Assembly: GCA_950022655.1 (NCBI GenBank)
Contig: OX465584.1
Span: forward strand, 57,818,335 to 57,882,334
DNA: 64,000 nt
Source: Alentia gelatinosa
Lineage: Eukaryota > Annelida > Polychaeta > Phyllodocida > Polynoidae
Reading direction: 5' to 3'
Positions 30,403 through 41,878 of the stretch are shown in pieces; the stretch's first letter is position 1; each line of letters begins with the position of its first letter. The translations under genes were made by a program, and so were the position numbers. Below the pieces are notes generated by a model. That model was given only the letters and a program-made list of their open reading frames with translations. It was not told the origin of the DNA and ran no database searches.

Positions 30403-31500
30403 AAATCTTGATCACAATCACTAAAACTGAGTCATAATTTGTAAAGGTGATTTTTAAATGTTAACAATTCTCAGTCAAAACTTGACTTTGGATTCATTGA
30501 CTAGATATTATGTTTTGTCCAGTTCATCCAATCCTAATAGGTATTATAGGCTAATTTACATTTGCTTGATTTACGTAGGAAATTTACTGAAAAATATTTT
30601 TTTTAGTTCTTTCAAAAACAAGGATGGTGACCTATGGTTTTTAAAACTTAAATGTGTAGTACCGTACTATATATCTTCTATATTCTGTGAAAGTTTGAAG
30701 AAACTGACATGGGTTTTACTATATGAAAAGCAATTTCTGATAATTTCATTTTATTCTATTGTAAAATTGTCCTAATATTGAGCTCCAAATAAAAAACTAG
30801 CACGGTGACCTCGAATTCTTAATTAGATATGTGTACTAGATACACCTGGAGATCATCATATTCTGATTTCAGAAAAATGACATGGGTTTTAATTTTCAAG
30901 GCAAATTGTCCGATATGCTAACAACGAATCCATCATAGCCGTTTAGTCTTTAACACAAATGGAGTGGTTACATTCACATGTACAGACTGATTACCTGTCA
31001 GCTCCGGGCCTCAAATCACGATCATCACGCACCGACTTTCAATACAAAGATGGAAAGAGACATGTTTTTGTGTGAAGGGAATATAAATCTTTTTTATTTC
31101 TTTGTGAATAAAAATTGCAACCACGGCGTATTGCTAAGGCCAGCTAAACGTTTCCACAAACAAATGGAATCGATGATACATCTGACGTTGTGTGACGTCA
31201 CATCCTCTGTGAGAGTGCGTGACAGATTTCTTGTAGTGTGTGCTTCTCCCACTAGGGGGTTCTGACAAAGGTCGCACGTGGCATGCGTCGGGTGACTGTA
31301 TGTGTGGACATGCACACATTATGTAGGGGGACTCTAAGACCTGGTGCTACCTTGAGCAAGACCCGTGCCTTCTGATGTTACACGAAATGTAAATTTCTTT
31401 CCTTTTCATGCAATAACATCATGGAATGTTGTTGATGTAGATGTATTGAAAATCTACAAAACATCATAGTTTGCTCAAGGGACAGCTGGAGAGCTCACTT
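30403..31500. other. Non-coding DNA with a dispersed two-half repeat
   Basis: About 30600-30925 matches 18240-18500 (GACATGGGTTTTACTATATG, AGATCATCATATTC, CAAATTGTCCGATATGC). The rest shows no gene. Confidence 0.5.
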
Positions 31501-31507
31501 TCTTTTC

Positions 31508-31800
31508 TTTTTTTTTTATTCAGGAAAAAATAGACATTACAATTCACCTTAAGCAGGCGTTTTTAAATGTAAGTCAATACAAGTAAACGATGAATGTGCA
31601 TTCACATTATAAGAGTCTTCGGTACCTGGGTCCTTGATGATAAGTTAGGAATTGTTTTACAGGAAGTTATATAACAAGACAAGACAATACTAGAAAATAC
31701 ATGACGTATAGGACAATACAATTCACAAAACAGTACAACACAACACAAACAAAATGGTGGGTGGCACTTGGCTGATCTGAAAACCATTGGATCTAATTTG
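31508..31800 (-). mobile_element. Non-LTR retrotransposon 3' untranslated fragment
   Basis: A T run followed by ATTCAGGAAAAAATAGACA and TTAAGCAGGCGTTTTT resembles the start of the LINE fragment at 46346, read from its poly(A) end. No coding part remains. Confidence 0.4.
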
Positions 31801-31821
31801 TTTTTCTTTTATTTTATTATT

Positions 31822-32382
31822 GAACATGTTGTAAAGTCTAGAGGCCCAGACTAGCTAGGTGTAGAGCTTCAGAAGAAGGGAGTAAGAACTCAAACAGATG
31901 TACTATGTACTACTATGAGTCAAGAACTTAACTGAGCGTTAATGCTGAAGCTTAGGAAACGACATGTGCATCCTGTTTATATACACACAGCAGGTGGCAT
32001 CTGAGTTCAGGGTAAGCTTGTAAACTCTGTGCTGGGATTGGCTGTGAGAGTCACAGCCAATCAGAACTAACCAGTCTCGTTCCGGTCTGTCACACATGCC
32101 AAGGAGGGCCGCTCATGTCACTGACAACTCAGGTGTCAGTGTCATGTCACAGCGCCCTGCCCCCATGTGGCCAGACCTGGAACTAGAGTGAGTGATAATG
32201 AGTGTAAATATGCCATTCACTACATGGCCGCCATATGGTCAACATCAAGACAGGGAGGGAGACACTACAAGATGGCAACTGTCCTAATGCAGTCATTTTG
32301 TTACTAATAAATATGGGCAATTTGGATAACTTAATCTCTTCGCATAGAAATCAATAAAATTGGCTACGATAGGGATGTATAG
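31822..32382 (+). repeat. Interspersed repeat, copy 2 (empty sites)
   Basis: It matches 325-2708 without the two insertions. TATGTACTACTATGAGTC at about 31902 is the empty site for the hairpin-arm element, and AACTTAATCTCTTCGCATAG at 32329 the empty TTAA site. Confidence 0.9.
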
Positions 32383-33688
32383 ACTGGAACTTTACAGTAT
32401 GTTTATTAACCAGAAAAGAGATATTCAATGAAGTAAATTATTGATCTTCTACAGAAGTCGATCTGACAAATATTCAAAGCTTACAGGTTTTCACATATAC
32501 AGGCCACATATTTTTACACATGTATAATACAAGCAGACATACAGGACTAGGACAAGAACATAAAAAAGGTGTAAATATAAGATATTTCATAATATTGAAA
32601 ATATCCTTGATTTTTGTATTAAAACCAAATCCCACTCCAAGCCTTTGGGTCTCTGCTGGTAATTGACCTATTCCATCTGGTCAAATTCTCAGCCGAAATA
32701 TGATTCTGATAGTGTCTGGTTTACCATTCGGGTATCATCGGTCTAATGGAATAGCACCCAACATACAGATCTGGGGGTATCGGGCAGTCTGGCATTATCA
32801 GGAACGTGATTCCATACACCAGAACCATGCCGATCCTATAGTACACCCGTTTTCTGCTAGACTTCTTTTACTGTTGGTGCCCGATACCTACCTTGTGGCC
32901 TTGACCCCTGGTTTATTTAGTCTGAGTGATTATTTGAAGGTAGCAGGTGTATTGAGGCAAATAAAGGTTGTGTATCATGGTTACGCTACGTGGTGGGGAA
33001 GTAGCTCGACGCTAGGCCCCGTACAAACACATATTTGTGTATCTTGGTTAGTTTGAAGACGAACATAATTGTAATTATCTCATATTACAGTCCACAGGAC
33101 CAGAACTGCCGACTTGGAGTGGGATTGCGATCGGGGGAAGTCAGAGAACTCTAACATTTTCGGGCCAGATCGAAGTTTTTAGGTCTATTTTCACCCAAAT
33201 TTTATACCAATAATCGGTAGCAGATTTGTGCCAATGCTACCAGGGCAATGCCGATGTTCAGTAGGTTAGATGAAACAGAACCTTTGAGGTGATCTTTGGA
33301 AATCTTCCAAATTCAATTTCTTAAATAGCATCATTATCATTATTTCTCATGTATCTCTCAATTACTTCCGAGGTGTTTTGTGCATTTAAACTACACCATT
33401 TAATCCCCAGCCGTGTTGCTGTGTTTCCGCCTTGTCTGTCATCCTGTTAGATTTTCCATCTCGCCATGACATGGCCCTTGCTGCTGCTACTCCGTAAAAT
33501 ACAATCAACCAAATTGTTTGGGGTACTTCATCAAAACCAAACAGATACAGGTAACCTTCAGAAACTAAGGTCACCTGCCGGATACCTCTCTCGTCATATC
33601 GTCGTTAGAAACCTTTGTCCTTTTAATTTAATGAAGTAGATAATGAAAAGAATGATACAAATTACTATCTAAACATTTATATCTTCTA
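32383..33688. other. Unassigned sequence
   Basis: A 118-codon open frame (32700-33056, plus) has no recognisable motif. It overlaps an imperfect inverted pair (GGTATCGGGCA near 32777 and TGCCCGATACC near 32878), so I do not call it a gene. Confidence 0.35.
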
Positions 33689-34093
33689 TATTATTATCCA
33701 TCGTATACAAAGCCCCCATTGAAAATGCATAAGGACTCAGTAAACCATGACCCATTGTATACAACCTGTCAGATACCATAACTGTGGTACACGGATTCAA
33801 ACCTGTGGTATACGGCCACAAAACCATGGTATACGGGAAAAATATTCCCTTTTGCTATAGAGCAGAGAAATAGTCCCTTTTGTTATACCTTTTAATATGG
33901 CAATAACTGGGTTTAATTTATTCGAAAATATGGTTAATAAATACAACAAACGATGATTTTGTGGACAGGCGGCTCTGTAAACCACTCGAGGTTGACGTCG
34001 TAATACACTCGCTAGCGCTGGTGTATTACTACGCGTCAACCACTCGTGGTGTACGGCCGCCTGTCCACAAAGCCATCGATTATTGTCTATTTA
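33689..34093. mobile_element. Hairpin-arm element, TTTTGTGGACAGGCGGC family
   Basis: An arm begins ATTATTATCCATCGTATACA and ends near TTAATAAATACAAC. The palindrome at about 33950-34085 pairs TTTTGTGGACAGGCGGC with GCCGCCTGTCCACAAAG. Its centre is AATACACTCGCTAGCGCTGG facing TGTATTACTACGCG. Confidence 0.88.
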
Positions 34094-34135
34094 TTTCCCT
34101 TTGAATGATGTGTCGAGATCAAGCAGGTACTGTAT

Positions 34136-34480
34136 CTTATCATCCACTTAATACAAAGTGTCCATAGAAAACACATAGGGAATTTGTATGGACATACCCA
34201 GCGTATACGGATATGTTATATGCTCCGGGTGGCGCATACGGAAAAATAGTGCGTACAAAAACATAGTGCATAACTAAAATGAACTGATATCGACATGCTA
34301 CTTGCCCAGAATAGGTGGATAATAAATACAATATAGACTGGTTTCAGATAAAAGCGGTTGTATGCTCCTCGGAGTTGACTCTGCGCAATATCCTCGCATA
34401 CGCTCGGATATTACTATGCGTCAACTCCTCGGAGCATACGGCCGCTTGTATCAGAAACCAGTCAATATTGTGTATTTAAC
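34136..34480. mobile_element. Hairpin-arm element, ACTGGTTTCAGAT family
   Basis: The arm runs from TTATCATCCACTTAATAC to AATAGGTGGATAATAAA. The palindrome (about 34332-34475) pairs CAATATAGACTGGTTTC with GAAACCAGTCAATATTG. Its centre is AATATCCTCGCATACGCTCG. Confidence 0.88.
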
Positions 34481-34806
34481 TGGATTCAAATCCATGAAAT
34501 GGATGACCGCCCACGAGGCGAACCTTCGGATGAATATACGAAAAAAAAACCAAAACACACATCTATTTATATGTGCGTGGTTACTGACAAATCCTTTCTG
34601 GCACACAGCCAGGGGAATTTGTACCCATACATCATTTTGTTTTGGTAAATCTCTCTGATGCGGCTATCACTCTGTTACGCTCATTTTCAAAAGTAACCAA
34701 ATTACACATTGACCATATCATCTACGTTGCCACGCAACCGAGCAACTCACAGTAATATGACCCAATGAACGAAGTAATTCACAGATTTCTATCACATTTG
34801 GATCTT
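34481..34806. other. Short spacer between hairpin-arm elements
   Basis: No gene or further repeat recognised. Confidence 0.4.
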
Positions 34807-35167
34807 ATTCTTACCCACCTAATACGGAGTCTCCATACTAAGCCTATGGAGATTACAGATTGCTACTGAGTAGGATACGGAGCTCCGTTCCCTCCTAGGA
34901 GGATACGGATTTTTGAGATGAAAGTAGTCCCAAACATAACTTCTCAACTATGTTGAAAAGTTTTCTAACGATCATATTTAATGCTTAAATCTAAAAATAA
35001 GTGAGTAATAAATACAACATTACCATGATTTTGATCTGTGTGGCCGTATTCTCCTTGTAGTTGACGCTACGCAATACTCCTCGCTATCCCTCGGAGTATT
35101 ACTACGCGTCAACTACGCGGAGAATACGGCCACTCAGATCGAAATCATGGTAATATTGTGTATTTAT
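34807..35167. mobile_element. Hairpin-arm element, CCATGATTTTGATCTG family, intact
   Basis: The arm begins TTACCCACCTAATACGGAG and ends GAGTAATAAATACAAC. The palindrome (about 35015-35160) has arms ATTACCATGATTTTGATCTG and CAGATCGAAATCATGGTAAT. Its inner arms GTAGTTGACGC and GCGTCAACTAC flank AATACTCCTCGCTATCCCTC. Confidence 0.92.
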
Positions 35168-35659
35168 CATATACCTATGCCAGTATGTTACACAAATACT
35201 CATACCATTATGTATTACTCTGAAAACTTGTTGTACATACGCCTTGTGCCAATGAAAGAAAGATATGTTTTTACTATATACCCATGTCGTATATACTGTA
35301 AATATGCACTGTTTTGGCATATGACGTAAAAATACTGTACGGACCAGTTGTACGTACACCAAAATACGGACTATACCAACCCACACACATTTTTTGAAAT
35401 TTTAGTTGTTAAGCAAAATGAAATTGAATTTTTTTTAAATTTCGGGTATGTAGTAAATATATAACGTCCAACCATGCTTGTTTGTATGGAACTTGGCGTA
35501 AACGCCTCGGTCCATACAAACCGTAAATTAGCATCTCGTTCTGTGACTTGTACAGCATGGTCAGGATGTTCTATATAAGTACTGTATACTTTAGCTGGGA
35601 GTGCATTGAAACCAGTCGTAAGACTGAGCACATCCCAGGGTAAATAAATGTTAAAAAAA
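35168..35659. other. Unassigned AT-rich sequence
   Basis: CAGTATGTTACACAAATACT near 35181 also starts repeat family T near 26075. No gene recognised. Confidence 0.4.
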
Positions 35660-36490
35660 AATAAAATACTAACCTCTTCTGCGGTATCGGTATCAAACAT
35701 ATATCACCATAGTATGGTGATATATGAAAACGTATTTGTTATGATTAGCTGAAAAAAATGTCACCGACCTATCAGATTGGAGAGTGATCAAAGCTCAACT
35801 TCCGGTAAGATGTCAACATAACAAACAACATTCTTTGAAGCCAGGTTTCATGTCAACACCCTCGAGTATTTCGGTCTGTCACCATCTCCTGCCATTAGAA
35901 ATGGTAGGAACCAACTAAGCACCAGCTTCAGTGCCACTATAGGTACCAGCGAGTGAAACATTGGTTTACAGTGCATTTGCAGGGCACCCAGCGGAGACTC
36001 AGCGGGGAGAGGCCAGCTACTAGCGAAGCCGACATTAAAAAACACTGCAAATTGAGAGGACACAGCGAAGTTTCGCTGGTCCCGAACAGACCGCACCCGT
36101 TACTAGGGTACAAGATTTTGTTTGGCGAGCGACAGCCAATCAGAACGGAGGAAATCTGTGACAGAGTTAACATGGGAGAGAGCTCGGACACGGGTAGTCA
36201 TTCGTGGTAGCGTACCAGTACGCCGCGTCACCCACACATTCTTTGAAGCCAGCTCGGACGTGGTAGCATTTTACCAAGTATTTTACCAAGTATCTATATA
36301 TGAAGGTACATAATAAAAGTGAAATATATCAACCTTATTGGTGTAGTTGTTTCTTTCAATAAAAATATTCCACTTGCTCTACGAGCTCGAGCTTGTGTAA
36401 TATTTTCACCAAAAGAAAGGCGGTACGTGAAGACGTACCAGTGAGGTTAATACATTTTACTATAGTATAACGAACCACGTGACATTTACG
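35660..36490. repeat. Repeat family T, copy 2, with an insertion
   Basis: It matches 26060-26520 on both sides of the insertion at 35845-36235. The right end is a palindrome (36335-36460) pairing GCTCTACGAGCTCGAGC-type halves and ACCTTATTGGTGTAG with CGTACCAGTGAGGTT. Confidence 0.75.
35845..36235. mobile_element. Insertion with 17-bp target duplication
   Basis: ACATTCTTTGAAGCCAG occurs at 35828-35844 and 36236-36252, flanking 391 bp that are absent from the T copy near 26262. The insert has a CCAATCAGAAC box. It has no terminal inverted repeats, no poly(A) and no recognised product. A long duplication suggests target-primed or similar insertion. Confidence 0.7.
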
Positions 36491-36923
36491 AGATTTTACA
36501 CGGGATCCATTTCTGGGGATACAGCACCTGGATTTGATTGACCTCATGGGAAGAAGAGCTCTCAAAGAGAGCCGCATTGCTCCCATTGCCAAACTCATTA
36601 TCACAAATAAGCCGCGACTTTGGGAAAACGCCAAGGGGAACGTAGTTAGATTACTGCTATCGTACTTTCTTTTCTGATCGTTGGCTAAGTGCACCCATCT
36701 AATAAGATCTCACACTCTCTAAGTGGTATTCTGTATTCCAGTCCAAATAAAGCCACTAGGGCGCCAAGTACACAGTATTCCCACAAGGTGGCATCATTGA
36801 GATTACAGGAATTTTTGGGTTGCATTGATGTACATATTTACCACGGGAGGCAGGCCAGTGGATTCTCTAAGCCTAGGACGTTAAGAATTCTTCTCCCATA
36901 GAGTGCAGTGAGAACCTTGTACA

Positions 36924-37188
36924 CAGAGATGTCAGTTTTCCACTTTTCCGTGGAAATCCACTTTTCCATATTCAGTTTATGTAATTGCTTTTCCTAATGT
37001 AAAACAAAGATAATATTGATTTAGCCTCATTTACGCCAATAGAACAGTGGTCTGAACCTCCTGAAAGACCCTCAGCCCCATGCCATAGACAACAAGGACA
37101 TATTAACCAAGTTTTCTGTCTCGTTGAGGCAGAAAAATCCACATGAAAAATATTTCCACTTTTTTCCTGAACCCAACTGACATCCCTG
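36924..37188. mobile_element. MITE, CAGGGATGTCAG-type ends
   Basis: Left end CAGAGATGTCAGTTTTCC and right end CAACTGACATCCCTG. Internal CCTCAGCCCCATGCCATAG and TTTAGCCTCATTTACGCC resemble the copy at 15649. GTACA flanks both sides approximately. Confidence 0.75.
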
Positions 37189-37532
37189 TAGTACAAAATA
37201 CCAGTGTGAGATCTTATGAAAGGGGAGCTATTGCAGCATGGGAGGGCGGACAGGCAAGGGGCTGGTACATGTTACAAAGTTTGTGACCTTAACTGAGTGG
37301 ATGACTTATGGTGCTTATTCCAGTGACAACATTCGAGGTAATTCATTATACAACCGTACTGGGTATCTTCCTCAATTCAAGTGAGTAAACAAAGCTAAAC
37401 AATTTTTTTTGGATAAACTTCTGCTAATATTGGATGTTTTGATGACATAATAATGCCCACATTAATTGATTCACAGTAACCTGTGATTCAGTAATAAGAG
37501 AAAACGTGGCTACTGGGCCCGTAGGGATGTCC
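37189..37532. other. Unassigned sequence
   Basis: No gene or strong repeat recognised. Confidence 0.35.
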
Positions 37533-38030
37533 GTTCTAGGTATTTTAAATGCCCTGCCGAGTAACTTTGACTTTCTTTCATCGCTACTTGGTTTTCCTAT
37601 TCCTATGTATACACATGTACCTTCAAATATTGATAAGTTTACATTCTGCAGGTTTTAAAATCATGCCGATTGTGCCCTAGACCATTATTTCTTCTATTTA
37701 GACCCTATTGCATTATTATCCAACATGAACAACTTAATGTAGGCCTATACAAACTTGTTATATACTCTTTGTTACTATAAAAAAAACTGTTTAAACCTTC
37801 TTGGAAGGCCTGAATCTGTACTGTTGTCGGCCATTTTTTAAATTCACTGATCATAACTTTTGGTGACGTGTCCAACTCGAGGAGTAAACGTCAATCTCGG
37901 GTAGTAAACGTCAGCCTTGGGCAGTGAACACAAGTTACTACACCCCCAGCAGTGGTATATAAATATAGTATGTTCGCCCATAGGTATATAGGAATATTCA
38001 CTATGGGCGCAGTGTGCCCTAACATAAATA
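37533..38030 (-). repeat. Dispersed repeat, inverse copy of 46975-47350
   Basis: GAGTAACTTTGAC, CTTGGTTTTCCTATTCCTA and GGTAGTAAACGTCAGCCTTG match the 47-kb region in reverse orientation. The match stops where the element at about 47350 begins. Confidence 0.75.
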
Positions 38031-38249
38031 ATGATAATGCATCCATATGGCAGCGAGTAGTATTCCCTAGACGTTCGGCACTAGGTATATAATAATAATT
38101 GACTCACAATATACAATGAATCAATTGTTATAGGCACTGTATGTCATCAGACAGTGATGATCTGAATCTAAAATGTGATCCTTGTGTCCAGTTTTCCTTG
38201 GTCATAGGTCTTGTTTATAGACAGGTAGCTTACCTAAAGTCGGTCGAGG

Positions 38250-38702
38250 GCTCCTACTGCAGCCACTTTTCTCCTTCATCCCCAGCAGTGGTAGATTTAC
38301 TGCTATATCAAAGGCCAGTCCTTCTCATACTATGTCTGTGTGGTGTGGTGTGCAACCACTTTTCTCCTTCACCCCCAGCAGTGGTAGATTTACTGCTATA
38401 TCAAAAGCCAGTTCTTCTCATACTATGTCTGTTTGGTGTGGTGTGCAGCCACTTTTCTCCTTCACCCCCAGCAGTGGTAGATTTACTGCTATATCAAAGG
38501 CCAATCCTCCTCATACCATGTCTATGGGTTGTGGGAAGTAAAATAACTCTCACCTCGGTAAACGTGTAGGGGTGAGGTTTCTTCCTAAATTCATTTAATA
38601 GATTTTATCACCACCCTTGTGGTGTAAAAGAACCATGAGAAAGTCTGGTGAGAACCTGCAATGGTTAACTGGACGTTAACTCAAACACACAAACCAACCA
38701 AT
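38250..38702 (+). mobile_element. SINE with triplicated 93-bp core
   Basis: The core unit (GCCACTTTTCTCCTTCA... to the next GTGTGGTGTG) starts at 38260, 38353 and 38446 with an exact 93-bp period. The normal 3' part and tail GGACGTTAACTC follow. The tRNA-like head is mostly missing. Since 93 is a multiple of 3, a 142-codon open frame results; it is not a gene. Confidence 0.9.
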
Positions 38703-39820
38703 CGCTACTGACGTGAGGTAGATAAAGCCAAGGTACGTTGTCAAAAATGACCTTTTATTTAGTTAACCGACTTAACCAACATAAGAACAACAGGCAGTTC
38801 CAAATAGAGTGGGGTCACAGAAACATACATTTCGTGCTGGGATTTTGTTTTATAAGAAATATAACGTTTGATGTTTAGAATATTGATTTGCATGCTCGGA
38901 GGGGTTTAGTGTAACGTGCGTTTGTGCACAAAACATGAAGGTCCAGGGTTCACTCGAATCTAACATTCACTCACGCAATATGTAACAAAACCACTATTTC
39001 ACGATGTCCTACCGTACACCACGTCGTATAAATTGCTTATAACGAACGGGCACAATTGCATCATAGTAAATTAAGCCTCCAGTCGGGCCATACCGTGGTG
39101 AGTTGGGCATATGATGAAATATCGCTTTGCAAAGCATGTCTATATTACTTCTACTTGTCCTGAACCTTTGATACCTCTTGCTTTCTGCATTTTATGTACA
39201 CCGTAATACATGATGTTATTTAAAGGGGAAGTAACGCAAAAACGGGATTAGCACAGTATTTGTAGCGATGGTGTAATATATAGAGACATAGTTAGTGTGC
39301 CTGAATGGAATTTGTTCAGAGGTATTTTGGTGGAAATATTCACCAAGTTCGAAGAATGAATCAAGGCACACTCAATATCCTTATCATTATATACGGATAC
39401 CTGGAAACCATTAAAAGCACCATTCTACAGTGGTCACTAGGTACGGAAGGACAAATAGATATTAATTCGCTACTTACTGACGAATGGAATCAGTACTCTT
39501 GGTTAGTAAAAGTGAGACATTCGCTCATATGTATATAATGATATAGCAGAAGCACATGAATGTTATATATTGTAGGTTCGAGTTAGACTGGCTCCAATCA
39601 CTGCATCCTATGGTTACCCCTCCATCTACCATAACCCTCCTTACTGGGAAACAGCATTTGATTCCTGGACTTATAAGAGCAAGGGTACATATTGTAAAGC
39701 ATTTAGTTTGAGTATTCATCGAATGTTTATAATCAAAGACTCGAGCAAGTCTAGGTACAAGCCTATAATGGGATTTATATCCCACTTAGCATAGCCTATC
39801 GGAGCTGAGTGTGATACATA
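38703..39820. other. Unassigned non-coding DNA
   Basis: 39240-39350 carries the GTGTGCCTGAATGGAAT repeat also seen at 12385 and, inverted, at about 45200. No supported gene. Confidence 0.4.
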
Positions 39821-40185
39821 CACAATATTACCATGATTTGGATCTGCGGGGTCGTATTCTCCGTGTAGTTGACGCGTAGTAAAACTCCGAGCGATAGCGA
39901 GGTGTAATGCGTATCGTCAACTACAAGGAGAATACGACCCCACAGATCCAAATCATGGTTATATTGTATTTATTACCCACATTTAAGCAATAAATATGAT
40001 CGTCAGAAAACTTTTCAACTTAGTTAAGAAGTTATGTTTACATTTTTTACCGATGTTTGGGGACTACTTTCATCTAAAAAAATCTGTATCCTCCTAGGAG
40101 ATTCCGGAGGTCCGTATCCTACTCAATAGCGATCTGTAGGCTACATAGGTTTAGTATGGAGACTCCGTATTAGGTGGGTAATAAA
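39821..40185. mobile_element. Hairpin-arm element, CCATGATTTGGATCTG family, opposite orientation
   Basis: The palindrome comes first (39821-39968; ATTACCATGATTTGGATCTG faces CAGATCCAAATCATGGTTAT, centre AAAACTCCGAGCGATAGCGA). Then the arm runs from TATTTATTACCCACA to ATTAGGTGGGTAATAAA. It is the inverse arrangement of 34807-35167. Confidence 0.92.
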
Positions 40186-40936
40186 AAATTACACATCATT
40201 GTAAGTGAATCTCACAGGACTGTAGAATCAGTTTCTCAGATTGTCGGTTGATGAGGACTGCCTATTTTGGTACGCTGTTCTCTGTCTCGACACAAACTTC
40301 CGATTTCCTCTTCTTTATAACCCTGCCGTCTCCCAGGCTCCCCTGCTCCGGGTGAACGATCTATCCTGGACTTGTCTTTGTACACACACCCACCACCTGG
40401 ATTTCCATGATGTCAGGAGGGGGTGTCCGATCGGAAACACCTGCTTGCTTGGCCTGGAGTCCTGGCCTTTGTGCGAACACAAATTAGGCCAGGTAGTGCC
40501 TGCCATTTTGCCAGGTGCACTGTGGGGTAGCACTGGCTTGGCACACTGATCAACACAGTATGCTCTCATCCCTAATATCAAATTGGTTGTCACTATATTT
40601 TCCTCAGCAAATCTGACTGGTTTGGGTATCAAACAATAGAGCAAATATCCTGTTTTCTTGTGTCAATGTATTAGCGGGGACAAACGGGTGGGTTGATAAG
40701 AAAAAAAAGACAAAATCCATATTACTATCACTGGAGCATGGCACACAGACTCCTTGGAGACGAGAGGCTATATTTGCAAAGTTCAAGGTCGCTCTAATAT
40801 TGATTAGGACGAGGAACCAGTCTATTGTTTGTTGTGATGTCAGCGCCGCCTACTTGCAGTTGTCAATGTCAGAATGACATGTTCTGTAGTGATAATATCT
40901 TTTTAGTTACATACATATAGCCGCAAACTCCTTAAT
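40186..40936. other. Unassigned sequence
   Basis: Open frames on both strands near 40241-40644 overlap each other and show no motif I recognise. Confidence 0.35.
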
Positions 40937-41295
40937 CGGCGTTTACATTGGACGATTATAGGCAGCAATTCTTGAATTTAGCACTGCCTGACAGCATTGA
41001 GCAGTAAAAGGCTAGAAGTTGTCTAATGTAAAGGCCAAGCATGTGGCGACTGCAGATCGTCAGATTTTTTCATTTTAAACAATTAGGCACTGCCTCACGA
41101 CTATTGGACACACTTTGATGCTGGCGACTATTTCAAGCTGCCTTGAATTAGTCTTCTAGATAGGTGGTGATTCTGTGAAAACTTAGTCATCAGTGTAGAT
41201 GCTGGAGTACATGCTGAATTCGATGACTTTAGCAGTGGACATTGCCACCACCTGATGACTATTGGCCTGACGATAGTTGCCTAGTGCGAACGGTG
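40937..41295. mobile_element. MITE with CGGCGTTTACATTGGAC ends
   Basis: A relative of 24594-24922: left end CGGCGTTTACATTGGAC, right end GTTGCCTAGTGCGAACGGTG. The shared interior includes GGTGGTGATTCTGTGAAAAC and GGACATTGCCACC, in an order partly inverted with respect to the first copy. Confidence 0.7.
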
Positions 41296-41579
41296 GGTAA
41301 GTTAGATACTGCTACTAGGATTCTAGTAACAATATGTTTCATTATGAGAGTGCTTGTTCCGTTAGCAAGGGTATCACGTGACGAATTTTAGACCAATCAA
41401 ATCGTAGATATCATGAAGAAAATGTACAATTTGGAATTACTCGATAAGTGGGGGCATGGCTTCCTGTTGATTGAAGGTAAATAAGTAGCCATTTTTTGTC
41501 AATATGTAAAGGTAGATAATAGGGAAGTATGTTCTGGGTTCTCACATAAATTTCCATTTCAAAAACTTTTTGAAAGTTA

Positions 41580-41665
41580 TTGGTGAAAAGATGTCTGCGG
41601 TCAAACTCGATGGAGTACGAACCAAGCTATTTTCAACTCGTGGGTTTCCTTCTAATAAACTTATG
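41580..41665. repeat. Half palindrome of a hairpin-arm element
   Basis: GGTCAAACTCGATGGAGTAC, then GAACCAAGCTATTTTCAAC and TCGTGGGTTTCC, match the right half of the palindrome at 2713-2857. The left half is missing. Confidence 0.65.
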
Positions 41666-41878
41666 AAGTAAACTTAATTTTGCTATGCAACACATTAGAA
41701 TGAAAAACGACGAGGTGGCAGCTTGGGTAAATACAATACATGTTATTAGATTTTACATTAGACAAACATTTTTTAATGGTTGATGTATACTTTATGAATC
41801 GATTAAGTATTGAGTATCTAGAGGTTTGTAGATGTTGAAAAAGATAACATAGGCAAAACTCCTACGAAGTAGCAAAGT

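Noticed and set aside
32700..33056. 118-codon plus-strand ORF as a gene
   Set aside because: No motif, no splice support, overlaps an imperfect inverted repeat; length is possible by chance.
38260..38538. CRISPR-like array
   Set aside because: Contiguous 93-bp tandem units of a SINE core without spacers, in an animal-type genome.
38141..38569. 142-codon ORF with repeated residues
   Set aside because: The repeats are the 93-bp SINE core triplication, and 93 is divisible by 3.
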